Source: Candidatus Zixiibacteriota bacterium
Lineage (GTDB): Bacteria; Zixibacteria; MSB-5A5; GN15; FEB-12
Direction of reading: 5' to 3'
Length of the DNA stretch: 19,236 nt
Assembly (NCBI GenBank): GCA_022570975.1
Contig: JACZYS010000019.1
Location: forward strand, 1 to 19,236
Shown: one piece after another, positions 1-6,225 of the stretch
Position numbering within the stretch: position 1 is the first letter of the stretch
Layout of the letters: each line of letters opens with the position of its first letter
Notes under the pieces: model-generated
The model's input: the letters and a program-made list of their open reading frames with translations, nothing else
Told to the model about the DNA's origin: nothing
The model's database searches: none
Translations under genes and position numbers: made by a program

Positions 1-2
1 AG

Positions 3-44
3 CATATTGAGAGATTAAGAGGATTCATTCAGTCTGGGTTATGA
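3..44 (+). CDS. possible 3' end of a CDS entering the window
   Basis: Reading frame 3 is open from the window edge and ends at TGA (42-44), giving the tail HIERLRGFIQSGL. The other two plus frames stop earlier. It could be the C-terminus of a gene lying upstream, but thirteen codons cannot be assigned to a family and could be chance. Confidence 0.2.
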   Translation, partial: HIERLRGFIQSGL

Positions 45-94
45 GGATATTTAGGATATTATTACTACAAATTTCTTTCAAATTTATTATAATT

Positions 95-310
95 TTATTC
101 TCTTAAGTCATTTATCCCTAAAATAATTAAAAGAATTCCTATCATCATTACAAACCAGAATACTCCTCCTTTAAAAAAAACCCATGCTGAATGAAGAAAA
201 TTGAAATCTTTTCCGAACAAAATCCAGTTATATGCTGATGAAGCCCATGCAATTAAAATCACTCCAATTACAAAAATCAATCCAACTAAAAGTTCAACCC
301 ATTTGTTCAT
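95..310 (-). CDS. small two-helix membrane protein, unknown
   Basis: A 71-residue protein with two clear hydrophobic stretches: residues about 7-24 (LLVGLIFVIGVILIAWAS) and about 49-66 (VFWFVMMIGILLIILGIN). A short polar/aromatic loop holding GKDFNF lies between them, and the tail is charged (DLRE). This predicts a small inner-membrane protein with two transmembrane helices. The start is ATG at 310; an AGGA element about 14 bases upstream on the minus strand is a distant, weak ribosome binding site. I do not recognise a family. It stands alone between the window edge and the hslU remnant, which it faces divergently. It may sit where the 5' part of hslU was lost. Confidence 0.5.
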   Translation of the reverse strand: MNKWVELLVGLIFVIGVILIAWASSAYNWILFGKDFNFLHSAWVFFKGGVFWFVMMIGILLIILGINDLRE

Positions 311-364
311 GATTTTTTAAATTTTCCTAGGTTTAAAAAGATTTTTATAATCAAGTAGTTAAAC

Positions 365-719
365 TTAAAAATTGAATCTTTATTGATAATCAATAAAAAA
401 CAAAGATTTTGAGAGAATTTTGGTTGAGCCAAAGGCTTCTTTGGTCAAACAATATAAAGCTCTTTTAAAAACCGAGGGTGTAGATTTACATTTTGCAGAT
501 TCAGCAATCAAAAAACTGGCCGAATACGCAGAAAGAGTAAATTCACAATCTGAAAATATTGGGGCCAGAAGGCTTCATACTGTCCTCACCACCCTTTTGG
601 AAGACCTCCTCTTTGAACCACCAGCCAAGAAAACGAAAATTACAATAACTGCCAAGCAGGTTGAAAAAGCACTTTCTGAAATTATTGAGAACGAGGATTT
701 AAGCCGTTACATTCTGTAA
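365..719 (+). pseudogene. hslU: 3' remnant of hslU (ATPase subunit of HslUV protease)
   Basis: From 402 to the stop, the frame encodes the C-terminal roughly 105 residues of HslU, including KDFERILVEPKASL, VKQYKALLKTEGV, ENIGARRLHTVL and the invariant end EDLSRYIL, the tail that inserts into HslV to activate it. Full HslU is about 440 residues with Walker A and B motifs in the N-terminal part; all of that is absent here. Just upstream, a different frame (365-382) reads LKIESL, matching the V-K/E-L-x-S-L segment that precedes DFxRIL in HslU. A stop (387-389) and about 13 extra bases separate the two pieces. This points to a frameshifted, 5'-deleted gene rather than a short functional one. A TTG at 420 would give 99 residues but has no good ribosome site. 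A real stand-alone HslU C-domain cannot be excluded. Confidence 0.7.
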
Positions 720-736
720 GCAGAGTCAAACAGAAT
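711..736. repeat. inverted repeat between convergent stops
   Basis: ATTCTGT (711-717) and ACAGAAT (730-736) form a 7-bp stem with a 12-base loop. It spans the end of the hslU remnant and the stop of the LiaF-like gene. There is no T-run on either side, so it is at most a weak bidirectional transcript end. Confidence 0.3.
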
Positions 737-1397
737 AAACTTTGATATTAGACAAGAAACCGTTGATAGAAATATATATCTTAGATTCTGCTTCCATGTA
801 GTTGGGCGACTGCGATTCCAATGAATTTCCTATGGAAGATGACTTCTGCCCATCCAATTCTATTTCCCCGAGGAAGTTTGAGGCCTGAACAAAATAAGGG
901 AATTCTTTTGGGAGAAACAGATCTATCTTGCCAATAATCCCGGATATCACTACCCGGTTTAAACCTTTTGACAAGATTCCACCGGATAACATTACTTTCA
1001 GTTCTCCGAGAACAAATGAAATATCCACATTTTCTATACTTACACCATTGCAATCAATATGAAGGTCCCCCAATAATTTTTCATACTTTCTTTTGCCATT
1101 TACAGATGAGTGTGGATCGCCAAAATGCCTTGAGTCGGTTGATTCATTCTCCTGCTTGTCAGCAGGTGGTTTATCCGCCGTTTGTGAGTCAAAGCTGAAT
1201 TTGGCCTGAATTTTTAGTTCATCCTCCTGCTTCTTTTTACGTATTATCAGCCAGATGCCTGCACCAATAATACCCAATGGCAACAGGTCTCCAATCAGTG
1301 CTCCTAATCCATAGTTATGAACCCCAAGAGATTTACTGAAAAATATCAGCCCGACAAAGATGAAAGATAAGCCAATTATTAATTTTTTACCTGACAA
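726..1397 (-). CDS. LiaF-like membrane protein (cell wall-active antibiotics response domain)
   Basis: 223 residues. Two N-terminal transmembrane helices (about 5-23 and 32-52) are followed by a basic stop-transfer RKKK, a polar linker (about 55-100, rich in D/K/S/E) and a C-terminal domain (about 104-223). The C-terminal domain has a repeated beta pattern (LLGDLHIDC, ISFVLGELKVMLSGG, VVISGIIGKIDLFLP, ASNFLGEIELDG) typical of the LiaF C-terminal/DUF2154 family. LiaF proteins in Firmicutes damp envelope-stress two-component systems. No LiaRS pair is next to this gene, so its role here is only inferred as envelope-related. The start is TTG at 1397, preceded by AAGGA at a six-base spacing; no better ATG exists. 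It is convergent with the hslU remnant, and the two stops are seven bases apart. Confidence 0.65.
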   Translation of the reverse strand: MSGKKLIIGLSFIFVGLIFFSKSLGVHNYGLGALIGDLLPLGIIGAGIWLIIRKKKQEDELKIQAKFSFDSQTADKPPADKQENESTDSRHFGDPHSSVNGKRKYEKLLGDLHIDCNGVSIENVDISFVLGELKVMLSGGILSKGLNRVVISGIIGKIDLFLPKEFPYFVQASNFLGEIELDGQKSSSIGNSLESQSPNYMEAESKIYISINGFLSNIKVYSV

Positions 1398-1480
1398 AAT
1401 GAATCCTTAAATTGCTTCTTTACCTAAACTTACGGAATATCAGTGATTACGTTGCCTCAATCAAGCGAAAATTATCTCAT

Positions 1481-1512
1481 AAAAAAAGGCCGTCTTATAA
1501 GAGACAGCCTTT
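1481..1512 (-). terminator. rho-independent terminator of the porin-like gene
   Basis: On the minus strand, AAAGGCTGTCT (1512-1502) pairs with AGACGGCCTTT (1495-1485) over 11 bp with one G-T wobble. The loop has six bases and the stem is followed by a T-run (1487-1481 region). It lies just after the stop of the porin-like gene, so the porin and the LiaF-like gene are separate transcripts. Confidence 0.9.
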
Positions 1513-1533
1513 TAAAAAATCAATAATTATTGT

Positions 1534-2781
1534 CTAAAATTCAATTGTTGCCGTTCCGTATGCCCATGCTCCGGAATCATGGTCGGTAGTACCGACAAAT
1601 GAATCTTTGGCTGAGAAGGATGAGATTACCCAGTCAAGTTTCACGCCGGCTACACGACTTGTCGATATCATAATATCAAATTCAGAGCCAACATCGCTTG
1701 TTAAGTCACCATTGAAATCAACGTAGTCTTGTGCTGCACTAAACATATGGAATTTTGCCCCGATTTTCCATCCATCTGTCACCTCGGTGCTAGCTCCAAG
1801 ATAAATGTCTCGCAATCCGGGATTACCTGCAATACCATCAAAAGTGTTTCCTAAAAAGTAATCCATTTCGCCACGGAATTTATGACCGGTATAATACAAA
1901 TTGTCATATGCATTCCATTCGTTTTTAGCTGCTGCGGCTGTATCGCTTCCGGAAGCCATATCAATACCAAACACAATTCTGGTGTTTCTATCATCCTCCA
2001 TGGAGTAACTAACTTCAAAGGCAAGCATATAGGCAGAAATGTCAACAGTGTCCTCCATTGAACCGGTTTGTAAAACATAGTTCAAGGTGAAATCAAATTG
2101 CTCGTACATGCGTTCATAATATGCACCAAAACTTTTTCTATCTAATGCGGTAGAATCTTTACTGGCAAAACCGGAAGAGTCAGCATCTTTGTCCCAGTTA
2201 ACAAACACGTCCAAGTTAATGCTCTTGACTGTGGCATAAATACCTACAACATCAAAATCTTGATTTGGGGCAGAAGAATCTTCAGTCATTTTCAATGAAT
2301 AGAGATTAATATTCATCTCGTCATTGTCATACCAAAACTGTCCGCCTTCCCATGAACGACCAACATTATCCCAATCATATGCTCCAAATACTCTTTCATT
2401 ACCTTTGGAAAATTCAAAGCGGCCGGCTTGTGCTCCCCAGCCTTCACCAAAGAGATTATCAATTTTGATATAAGCCTGATGAATATCGACATTTGCAGTG
2501 CTTGAAAGTGAACCGGACTGCGTTCCCGCTCCATAACGACGGCTGTCTTGAAACTGAACAAAAGCATGAGCGTTATCATCTTTGCTGGCTGATACTGAAA
2601 ATCTTGATCGAAGCAAGTCATAGGTGTTGAAATCAGCATCTTTTGCAAATGTTGTTTTGTCCGCGAATCCTCTGGACCTGATTTGACCAGAGAAATCAAG
2701 TTCGCCGTCTCCGGCAAAACCGGAAGTTGCGAACGCAAAAACTAAGGTGAGCGTAATTAAGCTCTTCATAAAACGGTTCAT
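1534..2781 (-). CDS. outer-membrane beta-barrel (porin / alginate-export-like)
   Basis: 415 residues. A classic signal peptide (basic NRFMK, hydrophobic core, cleavage near SGFA-G at about 23-24) is followed by alternating amphipathic beta strands throughout, rich in aromatic girdle residues and short D/N/G turns. The chain ends in F (TATIEF), the BAM-recognised C-terminal signature of outer-membrane barrels. N-terminal segments such as FSGQIRSRGFAD, LRSRFSVSA, AHAFVQFQDSRRYG and IHQAYIKIDNL resemble the alginate-export/porin-like barrel group; the substrate is unknown. The start is ATG at 2781 with a strong AAGGAGGAG site a few bases upstream, consistent with high expression. It is a single-gene unit with its own terminator (1481-1512). 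A possible promoter is described under the 2782-3143 region. Confidence 0.8.
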   Translation of the reverse strand: MNRFMKSLITLTLVFAFATSGFAGDGELDFSGQIRSRGFADKTTFAKDADFNTYDLLRSRFSVSASKDDNAHAFVQFQDSRRYGAGTQSGSLSSTANVDIHQAYIKIDNLFGEGWGAQAGRFEFSKGNERVFGAYDWDNVGRSWEGGQFWYDNDEMNINLYSLKMTEDSSAPNQDFDVVGIYATVKSINLDVFVNWDKDADSSGFASKDSTALDRKSFGAYYERMYEQFDFTLNYVLQTGSMEDTVDISAYMLAFEVSYSMEDDRNTRIVFGIDMASGSDTAAAAKNEWNAYDNLYYTGHKFRGEMDYFLGNTFDGIAGNPGLRDIYLGASTEVTDGWKIGAKFHMFSAAQDYVDFNGDLTSDVGSEFDIMISTSRVAGVKLDWVISSFSAKDSFVGTTDHDSGAWAYGTATIEF

Positions 2782-3143
2782 TGAATCTCCTCCTTGATAT
2801 GATTCAAATAGGTTATATTTAAAAATCCATTTTCAAAATATCAATTTTTTCCCCTTTTATACCTCCTCTTCATTTTTTATTAGTTTTCATACTAATTATT
2901 TATTGGGCTGATAATAAATTTCAACAAAGTCGATATCAACAAAAAATTTGGTTTAAATTATTCTTTTAAATCCAACTCTGACACTAAATTGTCTTGACAA
3001 ATCATTAACTTTTCTCCAAATTTGCTCGGTTTTTAAATGATTGTTACATGGCGTTCTTGAGCCAAAAATATCAGTTTCACTGAAAAAAGTGGTATTATCA
3101 CAGATTTTGGTGAAATTCAAAGAAAAGATGAGGTGAAAATAAA
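2782..3143. other. divergent intergenic region, porin-like gene / argF
   Basis: AT-rich, no gene seen. For the porin, a weak minus-strand promoter could be TTGATA (2844-2839), 17 bp, TAAATA (2821-2816). Short symmetric elements that could be operators are ATTAGT-N6-ACTAAT (about 2879-2896), a near-palindrome around GATATC (2929-2940), and TTGTC-TT-GACAA (2989-3000). The last contains a perfect TTGACA (2994-2999) with no good -10 at 16-18 bp. A TATTAT at 3093-3098 could be a -10 for argF but lacks a matched -35. The argF ribosome site GAGGTG is about nine bases before its ATG. Confidence 0.35.
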
Positions 3144-4046
3144 ATGAGCAGATCTTTTGTCCAAATAACAGATTTTACAGCTGAAGAAATTAACGAAGTC
3201 TTTAACCTTTGTGCTCAGATGAAGAAAAAAGAGATTTCTCCTAAGCCTTTGGAAGGAAAGTCTGTAGCCTGCATTTTTACCAAGCCATCGCTGAGAACCA
3301 GAATCTCTTTTGAAGTCGGTATTTCAGAGTTAGGCGGAAACCCAATTTATGTTACCGATAATGAAATAAAATTAGGTCAGAGGGAATCTATAGCCGATGC
3401 AGCCAGAGTACTGTCAAGGTATGTGGGACTGATCATGATCCGCACGTTTGCCCATTCAGATGTCACCGAGTTGGCCAAATATGCCTCAGTTCCGGTGGTA
3501 AACGGCCTTACCGATCTGGTCCATCCCTGCCAGATATTGGGTGATTATTTCACCGCTATTGAACATCTAAAGACCAAAGAAAGATATAAAATTGCGTATT
3601 TGGGCGATGGCAACAATATCACCAACAGTTGGCTAAATTTGGCTTCGGTAATTCCTATTGATTTCAGGATTGGAACTGCCGAAGACTGTCATCCCGACCC
3701 GGAAATCCTCAAAAAAGCCCGGGAAAATACTGATAGTAAAATTACAATTACTGACAATCCTAAAGAAGCAGCCGCAGATGCCGATGTTCTCTATACAGAT
3801 GTTTGGGCCTCAATGGGACAGAAACATCTGGCTGATAATAAACAGTCAAAACTGGAAAAATTTCAGTTAAATAGTTCCTTGCTTAAGGAAGCAAGCCCAA
3901 AAGCTATTGTCATGCACTGCCTTCCGGCAGAGCGAGGGAGAGAGATTACTGATGAAGTAATGGATTCTCCTCAGTCAGTAGTTTTTGACGAAGCGGAAAA
4001 CCGGCTCCATATTCAAAAGTCAATTATGGCCTTTCTGCTGAAATAA
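3144..4046 (+). CDS. argF: ornithine carbamoyltransferase
   Basis: Transfers the carbamoyl group of carbamoyl phosphate to ornithine, making citrulline (arginine biosynthesis, cytosolic homotrimer). All active-site signatures are visible: the carbamoyl-phosphate loop FTKPSLRTR (residues 45-53; S-L-R-T-R, where many family members have S-T-R-T-R), HPCQ (127-130), DGNNITNSW (155-163) for ornithine binding, DVWASMGQ (219-226) and HCLPAERG (268-275). The end FDEAENRLHIQKSIMAFLL is typical. Length (300) is normal for the catabolic/anabolic OTC family. The start ATG is preceded by GAGGTG. No other arginine gene is next to it; hslU remnants and arg genes are neighbours in some other genomes, so the order may be ancestral. 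Downstream, AAAGGAA/TTTCCTTT makes a small palindrome at about 4045-4059 without a loop. Confidence 0.95.
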   Translation: MSRSFVQITDFTAEEINEVFNLCAQMKKKEISPKPLEGKSVACIFTKPSLRTRISFEVGISELGGNPIYVTDNEIKLGQRESIADAARVLSRYVGLIMIRTFAHSDVTELAKYASVPVVNGLTDLVHPCQILGDYFTAIEHLKTKERYKIAYLGDGNNITNSWLNLASVIPIDFRIGTAEDCHPDPEILKKARENTDSKITITDNPKEAAADADVLYTDVWASMGQKHLADNKQSKLEKFQLNSSLLKEASPKAIVMHCLPAERGREITDEVMDSPQSVVFDEAENRLHIQKSIMAFLLK

Positions 4047-4091
4047 AGGAATTTCCTTTTAAGTAGGGACTCAATTGAAAGGAGTCGATAA

Positions 4092-4949
4092 ATGCTTTCT
4101 AGGAAAAACCTCGCAATTGCCGCTTCACTTGTTTTTGGGTTAACATATTTGTTTGGATGTTCTTCCGATGACAAACCGGCAACATCATTTTATGGTTCAT
4201 TCAGTGATTCAGATTTTCAGCGGGTTCAGAGTGAAATGTCAGATATCATTGATTCCACTGTCAATTTTATTGTAACTGGTTTTGATGTTATCGCCGAAAT
4301 TCCTACTGCAGAAGGCGGACAGGATGGAGATATTCAGATACAGTTTGGTCCCGGAAACGGCGATTCTATTATAGTTTCATATTCTTATGCAAATGACTGG
4401 CACATCCTCTCTTTTTCAAACATATTGAATGCTTATTCACTATATTTTAATGACTCCATTCAGTTTCGAAATCCTAACGGTGTTCCGGAACAAAATTCTG
4501 ACAATATTGAAGAGCTTACATACAAGCACAAATGGAGAAGCATTTCAACTGATACGACAGTCAGTCACACTGACTTAAGCGGAAGTTATGATTATATCGC
4601 TACCGGGCTAAGCACGACAACTGCCTTAATTTCAGGAGACATAACCTGGAATTCCAGTACAAAAAATGTGACCCAGGATTCTACCGTATGGATAGACATA
4701 CAAGCATCTGCCGCTTTAAGTTCAATTGAAATCAGCAGAACTGCCTTGGAATGGGATCAAGGTTGCCCCTCGTCAGGCTCAATGGATATCTCAATTCAGA
4801 TGACCTATACAAAAGATAACAATACTCCTGTAGTAACTGAATGGAGTGTCACGGTGACTTTTAGTGATGGTCAGATAACTTCTATGGTTAGTAGAGGTGA
4901 TATAACCTGGTCATATAACGAGCAGGTCTGTGTCGTTCCTTTCTCATAG
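4092..4949 (+). CDS. lipoprotein, unknown function
   Basis: 285 residues. The N-terminus has a short basic start (MLSRKN), a hydrophobic core and the lipobox LFGC with Cys23 as the lipidation site, followed by SSDD, so it is probably a lipid-anchored envelope protein. The mature part is rich in S, T, D and aromatic residues with an alternating pattern that suggests a beta-sheet fold (for example GSYDYIATGLSTTTALISGDITWN and ITSMVSRGDITWSYNEQVC). There are no catalytic motifs I can name. Two further cysteines, in EWDQGCPSSG and near the C-terminus (EQVCVV), could form a disulfide. The ribosome site AAAGGAG lies eight bases before the ATG. It follows argF by 45 bases and ends in its own terminator, so it may be read with argF, but no functional link is apparent. 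Confidence 0.7.
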   Translation: MLSRKNLAIAASLVFGLTYLFGCSSDDKPATSFYGSFSDSDFQRVQSEMSDIIDSTVNFIVTGFDVIAEIPTAEGGQDGDIQIQFGPGNGDSIIVSYSYANDWHILSFSNILNAYSLYFNDSIQFRNPNGVPEQNSDNIEELTYKHKWRSISTDTTVSHTDLSGSYDYIATGLSTTTALISGDITWNSSTKNVTQDSTVWIDIQASAALSSIEISRTALEWDQGCPSSGSMDISIQMTYTKDNNTPVVTEWSVTVTFSDGQITSMVSRGDITWSYNEQVCVVPFS

Positions 4950-4972
4950 TTTTTGATAAATTTTTTAAGAGG

Positions 4973-4997
4973 GCCCGGTTCTTCCGGGCTTTTTTTT
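4973..4997 (+). terminator. rho-independent terminator after the lipoprotein gene
   Basis: GCCCGG (4973-4978), loop TTCTT, CCGGGC (4984-4989), then eight T residues (4990-4997). It is a short but fully GC stem with a strong T tract, placed 23 bases after the stop. Confidence 0.92.
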
Positions 4998-5013
4998 GTC
5001 TAAATCAGGAGAG

Positions 5014-5042
5014 TTGACTTACCTGAACAATTCTCTTAGTAT
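5014..5042 (+). promoter_or_regulatory. candidate sigma-70 promoter for the thioesterase gene (leaderless)
   Basis: TTGACT (5014-5019), a 17-bp spacer, then TAGTAT (5037-5042). The expected transcription start is about 5049-5050, exactly at the ATG (5050) that best fits the hotdog family's N-terminus and that has no ribosome site of its own. It lies just after the upstream terminator. Confidence 0.45.
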
Positions 5043-5049
5043 CAATAGA

Positions 5050-5481
5050 ATGAAAGAAATACCCAAATATTCCAACTGCTTTGTCTGTGGTGACAATAAC
5101 AAGCATGGCTTGCAAGCTAAGTTCTTTTATGACGGAGAAAATGCTATCACTGAGATAGTTGCCGGCAAAGAGATGGAGGGATACCAAGGAATCTACCACG
5201 GAGGGATTATCTCCGCTCTGTTGGACGAGATAATGATAAAAGCTGTCCTGGCTATTGATAAGTTTGTGGTGACAGCTGAAATGACGGTCAGATATATTTT
5301 ACCTGTCAGAACCGGTGAAAAAATTCGATTTACCGGAACGATCAGAAAAACCAACGGAAAAATATACTATACGCAAGGTGAAGCAATGAATGAAAAGCAA
5401 GAAGTAGTTGCCAAAGCAACTGGAAAATATATTGAAGTTGAGGAGAGTTTCAGAAAAGAATTGATGAACTCAATTGAATAA
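5050..5481 (+). CDS. PaaI-type hotdog-fold acyl-CoA thioesterase
   Basis: A single hotdog domain. With the ATG at 5050 the protein has 143 residues. The N-terminal NCFVCGDNNKHGLQ is the Cys-x-x-Cys-G...N..GL signature of one PaaI-like thioesterase subgroup. YHGGIISALLDE is the hotdog helix motif, with HGG at the CoA site and an acidic residue near the end (LLDE) as probable catalytic base. The C-terminal strands (TAEMTVRYILPVRTGEKIRFTGTI, YYTQGEAMNE, VAKATGKYIEVE) complete the fold. These enzymes hydrolyse acyl-CoA thioesters, usually as dimers or tetramers; the substrate is unknown. The frame is open back to a TTG at 4996, but that codon lies inside the terminator's T tract. A TTG at 5014 is only two bases from AGGAG. 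ATG 5050 is preferred because the family homology starts there. Confidence 0.85.
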   Translation: MKEIPKYSNCFVCGDNNKHGLQAKFFYDGENAITEIVAGKEMEGYQGIYHGGIISALLDEIMIKAVLAIDKFVVTAEMTVRYILPVRTGEKIRFTGTIRKTNGKIYYTQGEAMNEKQEVVAKATGKYIEVEESFRKELMNSIE

Positions 5482-5631
5482 TAACTGACTTAAAATTCAC
5501 TCTTTTTATTCAAAACTAATTCCTATCGCAATTCAACTCATGGTGCCACTTGTAAAGCATTGGAATACAAGCGATTATGGTTTCCGCTGAAATGGCGGAT
5601 TTGCGGCATCCGAGTTGCTATATCTTTCTTT

Positions 5632-6144
5632 ATGACCAAAAAAGAAAGAAAAGTTACCTGCTATATCGCTTCATACAGAATCAAAGAGCTTGATTCATTT
5701 CTTGAAAAAAACGGCTTTTTTCCCGGAATGCTCCTATTCTCAATTCCTGATTATGGTATTATTTATCGCTGTCGAGTTTCAGGGGAACTGCTTGAAATGG
5801 AATTTGCCGCATTTTTTGCCTTGATTCAATTTACAAAAACGGATTTGGAAGGTGAAAAAATTAATGCTCTTGAAGTCATTTCATCAATGCCCGAATTCAT
5901 ATTTTCATTTACAGAGCATTCACCTTTCATGAAAAAAGATTCCGCTCACAAAAAACTTCTGATAGAGTTAAGCAGGGACATCACAATCGGTGTCAAGTAT
6001 ATCTCAAAAAAAGAGAACAAAGCTCTCATCTCTGCCGCTGACTATCCTTCGGTTCCGGACCCTAAAAAAGTAAAGCTCTCCATTAATAAAAAAGAGCTGA
6101 CCAAAACATCATTTCAGCAGTTCCAAAAAGGAGTCCGCTTCTAA
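5632..6144 (+). CDS. conserved-looking protein of unknown function
   Basis: The frame is open from a TTG at 5560 (194 residues), but ATG 5632 (MTKKERKVTCYIAS, 170 residues) is the more natural start because the first 24 residues look non-coding. Neither start has a good ribosome site. The protein is soluble: a mixed alpha/beta N-terminal part (KELDSFLEKNGFFPGMLLFSIPDYGIIYRCRVSGELLEMEFAAFFALIQF), an acidic/hydrophobic middle, and a basic Lys/Ser-rich C-terminus (PKKVKLSINKKELTKTSFQQFQKGVRF). I do not recognise a family, and no transmembrane helix or signal peptide is evident. It is convergent with the sigma-54 activator gene. Coding character is supported by length and codon pattern only. Confidence 0.55.
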   Translation: MTKKERKVTCYIASYRIKELDSFLEKNGFFPGMLLFSIPDYGIIYRCRVSGELLEMEFAAFFALIQFTKTDLEGEKINALEVISSMPEFIFSFTEHSPFMKKDSAHKKLLIELSRDITIGVKYISKKENKALISAADYPSVPDPKKVKLSINKKELTKTSFQQFQKGVRF

Positions 6145-6225
6145 ACATATTTAAGTCAGTTATTGCCGAAACAAGAGGAAAGAATATTTTTTATATCTAA
6201 AGTTATGATTGTCGGATTGGTTAGT

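Noticed and set aside
968..1198. 76 aa plus-strand ORF
   Set aside because: Shadow of the LiaF-like gene on the opposite strand.
2989..3022. TTGACA-based promoter for argF
   Set aside because: The -35 is perfect, but no acceptable -10 lies 16-18 bp away; kept only as a note in the intergenic entry.
4045..4059. terminator after argF
   Set aside because: AAAGGAA/TTTCCTTT has almost no loop and no GC core, so it is unlikely to stop transcription.
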